From Collinsella sp. TM09-10AT (GTDB lineage: Bacteria; Actinomycetota; Coriobacteriia; Coriobacteriales; Coriobacteriaceae), in NCBI RefSeq assembly GCF_003436275.1, contig NZ_QSOP01000004.1, forward strand, positions 1-64,000: a stretch of DNA of 64,000 nucleotides, read 5' to 3'. A program made the position numbers and the translations under genes. The notes under the pieces were generated by a model. The model ran no database searches. It was not told the DNA's origin and worked only from the letters and a program-made list of their open reading frames with translations. Positions 55,191 through 63,705 of the stretch are shown piece by piece (the stretch's first letter is position 1; each line of letters starts with the position of its first letter).

Positions 55191-57322
55191 TTGCGACGCC
55201 CGCCGCCGTTGGCGCCCTGTCGTCCCTGGGCCGCGCGGTTACGGCCGGCGGTGTTCTGCGCACGCGACATGCCACCGTGGCCCTTGCTGCTCTTGGGTCC
55301 CTTGCCGCCGCCGTGGGCCTTACCGCCCTTCTTGCCAGTGCCGTGTCCGCCGCCAGCAGACGTCTCGCCCGGGCGCGGCGGCACGGGGCGAATCAGGCAA
55401 TGCTTGGTGTAGCCGATCAGATCGTGGCGGCCAGCCTTTTCCAGCGCCTCGCGTACCAGCTTGTAGTTCTCGGGCTTGCGATACTGGATGAGCGCACGCT
55501 GCATGGCCTTCTCGTGCGGGTCGCGTGCCACGTAGATCGGCTGCATGGTGCGTGGGTCCACGCCGGTGTAGTACATGCAGGTCGACATGGTGGACGGTGT
55601 GGGGTAGAAGTCCTGCACCTGCTCGGGCATATAACCCATGTCGCGTACGGCCTCGGCCAGGTCCACGGCTTCCTTCATCGTCGAGCCGGGGTGGCTCGAG
55701 ATCAGATACGGCACCACGTACTGCTTGAGTCCGTATTCGCGGTTCAGGCGTTCAAATTTACGACAGAATGTATCGTAGACGGCGCGGCTCGGCTTGCCCA
55801 TCACACTCAACACCGCGTCGCTCACGTGCTCGGGCGCTACGCGCAGCTGGCCCGAGACGTGGTGCTCCAGCAGCTCGCGCAAAAACTCGTCCGAGGCATC
55901 GGCCATGGTGTAGTCAAAACGGATGCCGCTGCGCACGAAGACCTTCTTGACGCCTGGCAGCTGGCGCAGGTCGCGCAGCAGCTGCGTGTAGCCGCTCTCG
56001 TCGACCACCATGTTCTTGCATACGCTCGGCCACAGGCAGCGTTTGTTCTTGCACACGCCGTGCTTGAGCTGCTTGTCGCAGGCAGGGCGGCTAAAGTTAG
56101 CCGTCGGCCCGCCCACGTCGTTGATGTAGCCCTTAAACTCGGGATCGCGCGTGAGCAGCTCGGCCTCGCGCATGATCGAGTCGTGACTGCGCATTTGCAG
56201 CACGCGACCCTGGTGGAAGGTCAGCGCGCAAAACGAGCACTCGCCAAAACAGCCGCGGTTGGAGCTAATGGAAAATTTGATCTCGGCAAAGGCCGGCACG
56301 CCGCCCGCCGCGTCGTAGTCGGGATGCCAGTCACGTGCGTAGGGGAGTTCGGCCACCTCGTCCATCTCGTCGGTCGTCAACGTCGCCGACGGCGGGTTCT
56401 GCACCACATAGACGCTGTTGGGATAGGGCTCTACCAGGCGATGTCCGGTGATGGGGTCCATATTCTGCTGCTGCACGTTAAAGCTGCGCGCGTAGTTGAG
56501 CTTGTCGGCGGAAAGGTCGTCCCAGCTGGGCAGCAGGTCGTAGTCGTAGACCTCGTCGAGCGAACCCGTGCGGTAAACGGTGCCGTTGATATAAGTGATC
56601 TGATCGATGGGCAGCCCCGCGTCGAGCGCGTCGGCGATCTCGACGATTGCGCGCTCGCCCATGCCGTAGATGAGGATGTCGGCGCCTGAGTCAAGCAGTA
56701 CCGAGCGCTTGAGCTTGTCCTGCCAGTAGTCGTAGTGGGCCAGGCGGCGCAGGCTTGCCTCGATGCCGCCGATGATGATGGGGGCGTCCTTGAACGTCTG
56801 GCGGATGAGGTTGCCGTAGACCGTGACGGCACGATTGGGACGGCGCCCCTCCTCGCCACCAGGGGTATAGGCATCGGTGTGGCGGCGGTGCTTGGTCACC
56901 GAATAGTGGTTGACCATGGAGTCCATGTTGCCGGCGCTGACGAGAAAGCCCAGGCGCGGCTCGCCAAGCACGGTGATGCTGGCGGGGTCGGTCCAGTCGG
57001 GCTGGCAGATGATGCCCACCTTGTAGCCGTGCGCGTCGAGGACGCGGCTGACGATGGCCATACCAAAGCTGGGATGGTCCACGTAGGCGTCGCCGCAGAT
57101 ATAGACGAAGTCGCACTGGTCCCAGCCACGCGCATCCATGTCGGTGCGGCTGACGGGGAGGAACTTGTCGCGGCCCGGTCGCCAGGGGCGGGCGGGCGTC
57201 GCTTGGGAATGCTTGGTGCGGGCGACCGTGGCCTGCGCCTTGCCGCCGCGCTTTTGTTGCTGGCCCTGTTTGTCCTGCTGACTGCGCTGGTTGTTCTGAG
57301 CGTGCTGAGGCTTTTTTGCCAC
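55187..57322 (-). CDS. YgiQ-family radical SAM protein
   Basis: A 711-aa protein. A basic, Gln-rich N-terminus is followed by the YgiQ N-terminal domain (DQCDFVYICGDAYVDHPSFG) and the radical SAM domain with Cys triad CFGECSFC (C-x3-C-x2-C). The family continuation is DFYPTPSTMSTCMYYTGVDP. The C-terminal 60 residues are a Gly/Lys-rich tail. The reaction of YgiQ is not established. The GTG at 57322 is chosen because GGGAGGGAT precedes it; the frame is open further upstream. It overlaps the CPBP gene end by 4 bp. Confidence 0.88.
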   Translation of the reverse strand: MAKKPQHAQNNQRSQQDKQGQQQKRGGKAQATVARTKHSQATPARPWRPGRDKFLPVSRTDMDARGWDQCDFVYICGDAYVDHPSFGMAIVSRVLDAHGYKVGIICQPDWTDPASITVLGEPRLGFLVSAGNMDSMVNHYSVTKHRRHTDAYTPGGEEGRRPNRAVTVYGNLIRQTFKDAPIIIGGIEASLRRLAHYDYWQDKLKRSVLLDSGADILIYGMGERAIVEIADALDAGLPIDQITYINGTVYRTGSLDEVYDYDLLPSWDDLSADKLNYARSFNVQQQNMDPITGHRLVEPYPNSVYVVQNPPSATLTTDEMDEVAELPYARDWHPDYDAAGGVPAFAEIKFSISSNRGCFGECSFCALTFHQGRVLQMRSHDSIMREAELLTRDPEFKGYINDVGGPTANFSRPACDKQLKHGVCKNKRCLWPSVCKNMVVDESGYTQLLRDLRQLPGVKKVFVRSGIRFDYTMADASDEFLRELLEHHVSGQLRVAPEHVSDAVLSVMGKPSRAVYDTFCRKFERLNREYGLKQYVVPYLISSHPGSTMKEAVDLAEAVRDMGYMPEQVQDFYPTPSTMSTCMYYTGVDPRTMQPIYVARDPHEKAMQRALIQYRKPENYKLVREALEKAGRHDLIGYTKHCLIRPVPPRPGETSAGGGHGTGKKGGKAHGGGKGPKSSKGHGGMSRAQNTAGRNRAAQGRQGANGGGRRN

Positions 57323-57578
57323 GATCCCTCCCGGTGTTTGTATGCTGCACGTAATTGTAACCAGTCTTTTTGGGACGGGGCTAAAAAGACTGGTGGAGTA
57401 CACGAGGCGTCGGGCGTCGGGTGTGGCGCCGCGCCCACCGTTTGTTTCCAGACTGTGTATCTGCGCGTTGGGGAGCCCGTCTCGCGCGCACGCCATGTTG
57501 TCAATGGGTTACAGTATGAACGGCGGCTATGTCTCCGCCAACGCACGAGAGGGTCGTCAACAAGGAGGCCGCACGACG

Positions 57579-58295
57579 ATGCAGCGTGCCAAGCAGATAT
57601 CGGAGTCCATCGAGCTGGGCATCATTCTGGCGCTCGCCGGTGGCTTTATGGACGTGTATTCGTACATTGGGCGCGATCATGTTTTCGCCAACGCGCAGAC
57701 AGGCAACATCCTGCTCGTGGGCGTGAGCATCTCGGAAGGCAACTGGGCACTTGCGGGGCGTTACTTCTTCCCTGTGGTTTCGTTTGCTGTGGGCATTATG
57801 CTTGCCGACCTGGTACACGAGCGTTTTGGCAGCGTGATTCACTGGCGTCAGGTGACGGTGTTTTTTGAAGCCGTTATCTTGCTGGGCGTGAGCTTTATCC
57901 CGGGCGGCGATTTCAACCTGCTCGCCAACTGCCTTACTTCGTTTGCCTGCGGTATGCAGGTCGAGAGTTTCCGCAAGATTCATGGACACGGCATCGCCAC
58001 GACCATGTGTATCGGCAACCTCCGTAATGCCTTGCAAAACGTGGACGACTACATCATTACCCACAAGCGCGGCTTTTTGGAAAACGGCCTGCTGTACTTT
58101 GGTGTGATCTTTACCTTTGTGTTTGGCGCCGTGCTGGGCAATTGGTGCATTGAGCGCATGGGTCTGCACGCCATCGTCGTGGCGAGCGTGCTGCTGTTTG
58201 TCGCGTTTGCCATCATGTTCATCGACCGCGAGCGCGACTTGCGTTTTCGCTGGAAGGTTGCGGCCGAGGCTTGGAAAGAGGGCTGTCGAAAGTAA
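57579..58295 (+). CDS. YoaK-family (DUF1275) membrane protein
   Basis: A 238-aa protein with six membrane segments and the DUF1275 pattern: GGFMDVYSYIGRDHVFANAQTGN at the N-terminus and TTMCIGNLRNAL in the middle. The function is unknown across the family. ATG 57579 has AAGGAGG 10 bases upstream, slightly long. It is divergent from the ygiQ-like gene. Confidence 0.85.
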   Translation: MQRAKQISESIELGIILALAGGFMDVYSYIGRDHVFANAQTGNILLVGVSISEGNWALAGRYFFPVVSFAVGIMLADLVHERFGSVIHWRQVTVFFEAVILLGVSFIPGGDFNLLANCLTSFACGMQVESFRKIHGHGIATTMCIGNLRNALQNVDDYIITHKRGFLENGLLYFGVIFTFVFGAVLGNWCIERMGLHAIVVASVLLFVAFAIMFIDRERDLRFRWKVAAEAWKEGCRK

Positions 58296-58300
58296 CCGAA

Positions 58301-58329
58301 TGCGGCAAAGGGACAGCCCCTTTGCCGCA
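58301..58329. repeat. Hairpin with GGGACAGCCCC core after the YoaK-like gene
   Basis: TGCGGCAAAGG and CCTTTGCCGCA form an 11-bp stem around GACAGCC-type bases. It is a member of the small GTCCC/GGGAC hairpin group and may terminate the YoaK-like gene, although only a weak T tract follows. Confidence 0.6.
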
Positions 58330-58358
58330 ATATATTTTCATCTCTATGTAGTACAGCT

Positions 58359-58391
58359 TCAGGAGCCAGAAAAAAACTATCTAGCTCCTGA
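58359..58391. repeat. Short inverted repeat at the 3' end of the LURP-like gene
   Basis: TCAGGAGC (58359-58366) and GCTCCTGA (58384-58391) enclose an A-rich loop. It may act as terminator for the minus-strand gene. Confidence 0.4.
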
Positions 58392-58418
58392 ATGTTGTTA
58401 CGAACTGCTTTTTGCAAT

Positions 58419-58955
58419 TTATTCGAGATGCTCTTCAATCCGAGCCCTCAGAAGGGCAATGGCTGTGGGTATTCCAATTGCGGCGGCTAATTCGGCTTTA
58501 TCCAAAACCTGTATGTTAAAGCACGATTGTTTATCACATTGAAGGACGTTAACTGAAGATAGCTTCACTTCCCGTTGACTGAATATATCGTAATCTCCAA
58601 ATAGGAAGTTACCTTTTATTGTGTAATTCGGTATGTTCGTTACGCACTTCATCTCAAGTCTGTTTAGGCCATAATCGAACACCGCAACTTCCTTGTGTTC
58701 GATGATGAGCACAACCCTGGGCATGTTACTAAAACCACCGTCGACGACAGTAAAGAGCTTTTCATTTGCATCGTCATAAACGGTGTATTTAAGACTCAAT
58801 AGCTGTCCTAGTGGACCCGTGAACCCATGTCTTTTGATGTTGAGGTTGTCTCCCGCTGGGTTGACGAGAGCCAGAGCATGCGGATAAGGGTTACCTTCAA
58901 TTGAGATTCGATATTCGTTTGTAGCCGTCTTGCTCGATTTAGGACCAGTAGCCAT
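58419..58955 (-). CDS. LURP-one-related (tubby-like barrel) family protein
   Basis: A 178-aa soluble protein. The pattern fits the LURP-one/DUF567 fold, a beta-barrel related to tubby and scramblase C-termini: YDDANEKLFTVV, RVVLIIEHKEVAVF, IKGNFLFGDYDIFSQ. The bacterial function is unknown. ATG 58955 is used; the preceding GTG gives one more residue. The gene and its surroundings (58320-59200) are visibly AT-richer than the rest and use A/T-ending codons, suggesting acquisition by transfer. Confidence 0.65.
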   Translation of the reverse strand: MATGPKSSKTATNEYRISIEGNPYPHALALVNPAGDNLNIKRHGFTGPLGQLLSLKYTVYDDANEKLFTVVDGGFSNMPRVVLIIEHKEVAVFDYGLNRLEMKCVTNIPNYTIKGNFLFGDYDIFSQREVKLSSVNVLQCDKQSCFNIQVLDKAELAAAIGIPTAIALLRARIEEHLE

Positions 58956-59255
58956 CACGCGTCATCGCCTCGATCGAATTGGAACCGTCTTCTGCTTCGT
59001 GCGGAGAATTACGCTGTACGTTGCAGTACATGCAGCTGCAATAACCGCATGGGCAATTTCTAACAAAATGAATGACACTATTTGCTGCATGCATATTAAT
59101 TACTATAAAGTATCCTTTTATAAACGTATTGTCAAACATATATTGCTAAAACAGAAACAATTTATAGACTGAGTTGGTCGTATTCTTTGGGCAATTGCTC
59201 CTATAATCTAGCCTTCGCTGCAGTCGGGAGGGAAGGGCTGGGGCTCCGTTATTAT
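58956..59255. other. AT-rich gene-free stretch
   Basis: About 300 bp with several stops in all frames. Short frames exist on both strands (for example minus 58939-59139, with a CxCxxC-rich segment), but none has a ribosome site or known family. It looks like part of the same foreign segment as the LURP-like gene. Confidence 0.35.
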
Positions 59256-59271
59256 GTTGAAACGCTTTAAC
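59256..59271. promoter_or_regulatory. LacI/CcpA-like operator upstream of fucO
   Basis: GTTGAAACGCTTTAAC is a 16-bp near-palindrome with a central CG, the form of LacI-family or cre sites. A related word (AAAAGCGTTA) follows at 59303-59312. TTGACG at 59276-59281 could be a -35. Carbon-source control of fucO is suggested. Confidence 0.45.
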
Positions 59272-59370
59272 ACTTTTGACGTTCTCATGCATTTTTTGTT
59301 TCAAAAGCGTTAGGATGGAACTTGCAGCGCGGGGCGTAATGGGTGCCCCGCACACGATGGGAGGCTATCA

Positions 59371-60537
59371 ATGGCTAATCGTTTCGTTCTCAATACCATT
59401 TCTTATCATGGTTCCGGCGCCATCAAGGAGATCCCCGGCGAGCTCCAGCGTCGCGGCTACAAGAAGATCTTCGTCTGCTCCGATCCCGACCTGGTCAAGT
59501 TTGGCGTTACCGCTAAGGTGACCGACGAGCTCGACGCCGCCGGCATCGCTTGGAGCCTCTACTCCGAGATTAAGCCCAACCCCACCATCCAGAACGTCAA
59601 GGACGGCGTCGAGGCCTTCAAGGCCGCCGAAGCTGACGCTATCGTGACCATCGGTGGCGGCTCCTCCATGGACACCGCTAAGGCCATTGGCATCATCATC
59701 AACAACCCCGAGTTTGCCGATGTCCGCAGCCTCGAGGGCGTTGCTCCCACTAAGAACCACGCCGTGTTCACCATCGCCGTGCCGACGACCGCCGGTACTG
59801 CTGCCGAGGTGACCATCAACTACGTCATCACCGACCCCGAGAAGGTCCGCAAGTTCGTGTGCGTCGACACCAACGACGCCCCTGAGGTCGCCGTCGTCGA
59901 CCCCGACATGATGGCTTCCATGCCCGCCGGCCTGACCGCTTCTACCGGCATGGATGCTCTGACCCACGCCATCGAGGGCTACACCACCAAGGGTGCTTGG
60001 GAGCTCTCCGACATGTTCCACTTTGAGGCCATTAAGCTGATCAGTGAGAACCTGCGCGACTCCGTTGCCGAGGCCAAGTCTGGTCAGCCCGGCTCCGGCC
60101 GCGAGGGTATGGCTCTTGGCCAGTATGTCGCCGGCATGGGCTTCTCCAACGTCGGCCTGGGCATCGACCATGCCATGGCTCACACCCTGTCTGCCCACTA
60201 CGACACTCCGCACGGCGTCGCTTGCGCCATGCTGCTGCCGATCGCCATGGAGTTCAACAAGCCGGTTTGCGCCGAGCGCCTGGCCAAGGTTGCCGTTGCC
60301 ATGGGTGTTGACACCACGGGCATGAGCACCGACGAGGCTGCCGACGCCGCCATCGCCGCCGTCAAGCAACTCTCCGCCGACGTGAACATTCCGCATGTCT
60401 GCGAGGCCATGAAGGCCGACGAGATCGAGGTCCTGGCCAAGGACGCCATGGCTGACGCCTGCTTCCCGGGCAACCCGCGCGAGGCGACGCTCGACGACGT
60501 CATCGAGCTCTTCAAGAAGATCTGCCCGGCTGCCTAG
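59371..60537 (+). CDS. fucO: Iron-containing alcohol dehydrogenase, lactaldehyde reductase-like
   Basis: A 388-aa group III alcohol dehydrogenase. It is very close to E. coli FucO over most of its length: FADVRSLEGVAPT, VPTTAGTAAEVTINYVITD, RKFVCVDTND, GMDALTHAIEGY, GQYVAGMGFSNVGLG. The NAD motif GGGSSMDTAKAIG and metal His residues in DHAMAHTLSAHYDTPHG are present. FucO reduces lactaldehyde to 1,2-propanediol in fucose or rhamnose breakdown; no other fuc genes are adjacent. GGAGG precedes ATG 59371. Codon bias is strong, suggesting high expression. Confidence 0.9.
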   Translation: MANRFVLNTISYHGSGAIKEIPGELQRRGYKKIFVCSDPDLVKFGVTAKVTDELDAAGIAWSLYSEIKPNPTIQNVKDGVEAFKAAEADAIVTIGGGSSMDTAKAIGIIINNPEFADVRSLEGVAPTKNHAVFTIAVPTTAGTAAEVTINYVITDPEKVRKFVCVDTNDAPEVAVVDPDMMASMPAGLTASTGMDALTHAIEGYTTKGAWELSDMFHFEAIKLISENLRDSVAEAKSGQPGSGREGMALGQYVAGMGFSNVGLGIDHAMAHTLSAHYDTPHGVACAMLLPIAMEFNKPVCAERLAKVAVAMGVDTTGMSTDEAADAAIAAVKQLSADVNIPHVCEAMKADEIEVLAKDAMADACFPGNPREATLDDVIELFKKICPAA

Positions 60538-60591
60538 CCCAGTTTGGTGGTCCTTCGCCCGTAGGCGTATGGTCTTTTGACTTGCTGCTGG

Positions 60592-60623
60592 CCCCGCCGT
60601 GCTACGCGCGGCGGGGCTTTTTG
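60592..60623 (+). terminator. Rho-independent terminator of fucO
   Basis: GCCCCGCCG (60592-60600) pairs with CGGCGGGGC (60610-60618), followed by TTTTT. Confidence 0.9.
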
Positions 60624-60698
60624 TGCCGCGCCGATGCCCCAAGATGGGCAAAACCAAGGCATGCTGCCCGCTGCGGATAGGTGTTGCACTTCTCAGCG

Positions 60699-60920
60699 TG
60701 CATTTTTGGGAGTATTCAGCAAGCTCTGAAAAATGCATAACGTTGTGAATGGGCCGCAGTGGCCCGCAGACGCCCATCGACAGCCCTTGTGGGCGGGCTA
60801 TCGATGAGCGGAGGGGGCTGCCACCGCGTTTTTGGTTTGCGACGACCTGCAACACTGCTGTAACCGCGTCGCTTTGCCGTTTGCGATGGGGCTGACGGGG
60901 TCCACGGTGCTGAATACTCC
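60699..60920. repeat. Nested inverted repeats in the fucO-M42 gap
   Basis: TGCATTTTT (60699-60707) and AAAAATGCA (60729-60737) form one perfect inverted pair. GGAGTATTCAGCA (60709-60721), inside it, has a perfect 13-bp inverted partner TGCTGAATACTCC at 60908-60920. The gap 60624-61141 holds no gene. ATTTATGCA words recur at about 60977 and 60998 before the next gene. Confidence 0.6.
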
Positions 60921-61141
60921 GTATTTTGCACGGTCCAAGGTGGGGTACCCTGAGACGAAGCAAATAGATGCCTCATATTTATGCAGATACCGATAGGATT
61001 TATGCAAGATTGGGACTGTAAACCGTGCGCGTGCATAAAACCGGTGTGGGGACGTCTGGAGTCGGCTCGGCTCCTGGGGCATTGCACGTGCAGAACGGTT
61101 AAAATCGGGACTCGGTCTTAGTTTTACTTGGAAGGATGCAT

Positions 61142-62185
61142 ATGGCTTCTAATGTTGATGCTTCTCTAGAGGAGACGCTCTCCTATATTACTGACCAGTT
61201 GAAGGCGCTTACCTCGATTGCTTCGCCTACGGGCTATACCCGTGCGGCGACTGATTATCTGATGGAGACCCTGCGCGATATGGGGTTTGGGCCCGAGCGT
61301 TCCAATAAGGGCAACGTGTTGGTTGAGCTTGGTGGCGAGGGTGAGCCGCTCGTACTGGCGAGCCATGTCGATACCCTGGGCGCCATGGTGCGTTCCATCA
61401 AGGACAATGGTCGCTTGCGTCCCACGACGCTCGGCGGGCATCAGTGGTCTACGGCCGATGGCGAGAACTGCACCGTTTACACGCGCGATGGCAATGTCTA
61501 CACGGGTGTGGTTCTCAATACCGAGCCTTCGGCGCATGTGGCCGATGAGCCGGTCAAGACCATCGAGAAGAACATGGAAATCCTGCTCGACGAGAACGTC
61601 GACAGCAAGGACGACGTGCTCGAGCTGGGCATTCAGGCTGGAGACATCATCGCTATGGATCCGCGCACCACGGTGACGGAGAGCGGCTACATCAAGAGCC
61701 GCTTCCTTGACGACAAGCTGTCCGCGTCGATTCTGCTGGGTTTGGCCCGCGCCGTTGCTGGCGGCGAGGTGACGCTTTCGCGCAAGGTATCGCTGCTCTT
61801 TACCGTGTACGAGGAGGTCGGTCACGGCGGCGCTTTCGTGCCGGCCGATACGCGCGAGATGATCAGCGTTGACATGGGCTGCGTGGGCGACGACCTGGGC
61901 TGCACCGAGCGCATGGTGTCGATTTGCGCCAAGGATTCGGGTGGTCCGTACAACTACGACCTGGTGACGACGCTGTCCAACATCGCGCGCGAGCTTGAGC
62001 TCGACTATGCCATCGACGTGTACCCGCATTACGGTTCGGACGTCGAGGCCACGCTCTCGGCCGGCTATGACATTCGCCACGGTCTGATCGGCCCCGGCGT
62101 GTATGCGAGCCACAACTACGAGCGCAGCCACATCGACGGCGTGCGCAATACCTACGAGCTGGTTCGTGCCTACGTTCAGCGCTAG
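61142..62185 (+). CDS. M42-family metallopeptidase
   Basis: A 347-aa aminopeptidase of the glutamyl aminopeptidase/endoglucanase-M42 family. Metal and catalytic segments are visible: ASHVDTLGAMV, SRFLDDKLSASI, TVYEEVGHGGAF, ISVDMGC and the C-terminal ASHNYERSH. It is probably cytoplasmic and assembles into a large oligomer, as the family does. ATG 61142 has GGAAGGA 5 bases upstream; ATG 61136 overlaps that site. It is monocistronic with its own terminator. Confidence 0.9.
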   Translation: MASNVDASLEETLSYITDQLKALTSIASPTGYTRAATDYLMETLRDMGFGPERSNKGNVLVELGGEGEPLVLASHVDTLGAMVRSIKDNGRLRPTTLGGHQWSTADGENCTVYTRDGNVYTGVVLNTEPSAHVADEPVKTIEKNMEILLDENVDSKDDVLELGIQAGDIIAMDPRTTVTESGYIKSRFLDDKLSASILLGLARAVAGGEVTLSRKVSLLFTVYEEVGHGGAFVPADTREMISVDMGCVGDDLGCTERMVSICAKDSGGPYNYDLVTTLSNIARELELDYAIDVYPHYGSDVEATLSAGYDIRHGLIGPGVYASHNYERSHIDGVRNTYELVRAYVQR

Positions 62186-62218
62186 GGGAGCAGCTTGCGA
62201 CTCAGCTGGCCAATCGCT

Positions 62219-62243
62219 AAGGCCCGATTTCTCGGGCCTTTTT
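62219..62243 (+). terminator. Terminator of the M42 peptidase gene
   Basis: AAGGCCCGA and TCGGGCCTT form a 9-bp stem with a TTTC loop, followed by TTT. Confidence 0.85.
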
Positions 62244-62323
62244 CCGCTTTTGGTCGTTTAGTATTATGATGTCTGAAATCTATTAACTAAACGTGTAAAT
62301 TACTTAACGAGGTGATGCGGTGT

Positions 62324-63697
62324 ATGGACACGTCTGAGTACTTATCTATGGGTGATGCCGCCCGCCTGTTGGGCGTTACGAAAGCCCGCATATCGCAACT
62401 TGCCGCATCGGGGACGCTTGTGTGCGATATTGTGGGCGGCCGGAAGATGGTCGAGTACAATTCTGCGATCGCCTATCAAAAGGTCCGCAAACGAGGGCGC
62501 CGTCCTGCAGCCGATGTGGGGCGCAAGTTTACGCTGATGTCGGCCGACCATGAGGTCGCGCATGTCTCATTTGATCCGACGCGCGAGTTTCCCTTCGAAA
62601 TCGCCGAGGTCCTCGATACGCAACGAATGCCGTTTGGCACGTGTTCGAGCTTTTCTCCAACGGTGAATAAGCGGGAGCTCAACGCGTGGTGGGGGCATCG
62701 GTCGGTGCCCGATGTTCGCCCTGGGCTTATCTCGCGCTACCGCGAGCTGGGGATTGTCAGCGGCGTTGAGGTGCCGGTTCAGTGCCTGGGCCTCTCGCTT
62801 TCGGATTGCTATTGGCTGCGGCCGACCGATTGCGACGAACTCAAATGGCAAAACATCAATTACTTCGAGAATGATTTTGAGCGGTCTGCGCCCGAGGGGC
62901 GTTCGGGTTGGCTGGAGGGCATCGGCCTTAAAAACCCCGACAACACGTCCGAGGGCGAGCTCCCTAAATCATGGATGATCCGCCGCGGCGTTCGCGTCTT
63001 GGCTAAAGGATGCGGCATGGATGACCAGCGACCCTTTAACGAGGCGGTTGCAACGGCCCTGCACCGTCGCTTGCTGTCGGAGGGCGAGTTTGTTCCTTAT
63101 ACGGTTGAGCGGATGTTCGATGGCCCTGTGTGTCTGTGCGATGACTTTCTTGATGGCCGCGAGGAATACGTTCCAGCCGTTTACGTTAAGAACGCTCTTG
63201 GCGGTCAGCGAGGAAACTCGACGTACGACCGGTACTCCCGCTTCCTTGGTAAGCATGGAGCAGACGAGGCTGCCGTGAGAAGGTCTATGTCGCAGATGAT
63301 TGTCTGCGATGCCCTTTTGGCCAACAGCGACCGCCATTGGCGAAACTTCGGCATCATCCGCAATGTCGACACCCTGGAGATAAAACCTGCTCCGCTGTTC
63401 GATAGCGGCAACTGCCTGTGGTACAACGTACCAACTGCCGTGCTCGCAGCTGGGGAGTTTGGGTTTTCCGCTAAGCCGTTTGGGCCCGACCCTTCCGTCC
63501 AGCTGGCGCTTGCGGATTTGCTCGATTGGTTCGATTCATCGCGGCTCAACGGATTTGTTGATGAGGCGATTGAGATTCTTTCGCAGAGCGAGTGGGCGAC
63601 GGCGGAGGGTCGACTCGAGGCCATTCACCGCGGCCTCGAGCGTCGCGTAATCGAGGTTGGTGCCGCTGTTGAGGCACTTCGACACGTGCAGCGATAA
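62324..63697 (+). CDS. HTH-HipA-like kinase fusion protein
   Basis: A 457-aa protein. Residues 1-55 form a MerR/excisionase-type helix-turn-helix (YLSMGDAARLLGVTKARISQLAASGTL). Residues about 200-457 resemble the HipA kinase: D336-R-H338-W-R-N341 (catalytic loop NSDRHWRNFG) and D360-S-G (metal loop). The middle part is unlike E. coli HipA. HipA kinases are usually paired with a separate HipB DNA-binding antitoxin; here the DNA-binding part is fused. GAGGTGAT precedes ATG 62324. Kinase function is inferred from motifs. Confidence 0.8.
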   Translation: MDTSEYLSMGDAARLLGVTKARISQLAASGTLVCDIVGGRKMVEYNSAIAYQKVRKRGRRPAADVGRKFTLMSADHEVAHVSFDPTREFPFEIAEVLDTQRMPFGTCSSFSPTVNKRELNAWWGHRSVPDVRPGLISRYRELGIVSGVEVPVQCLGLSLSDCYWLRPTDCDELKWQNINYFENDFERSAPEGRSGWLEGIGLKNPDNTSEGELPKSWMIRRGVRVLAKGCGMDDQRPFNEAVATALHRRLLSEGEFVPYTVERMFDGPVCLCDDFLDGREEYVPAVYVKNALGGQRGNSTYDRYSRFLGKHGADEAAVRRSMSQMIVCDALLANSDRHWRNFGIIRNVDTLEIKPAPLFDSGNCLWYNVPTAVLAAGEFGFSAKPFGPDPSVQLALADLLDWFDSSRLNGFVDEAIEILSQSEWATAEGRLEAIHRGLERRVIEVGAAVEALRHVQR

Positions 63698-63705
63698 ACC
63701 CGCGG

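Noticed and set aside
58939-59139. 66-codon minus-strand frame with a CPCGYCSCMYC segment upstream of the LURP-like gene
   Set aside because: No ribosome site, overlap with the LURP-like start in another frame, and no family resemblance; probably chance in AT-rich DNA.
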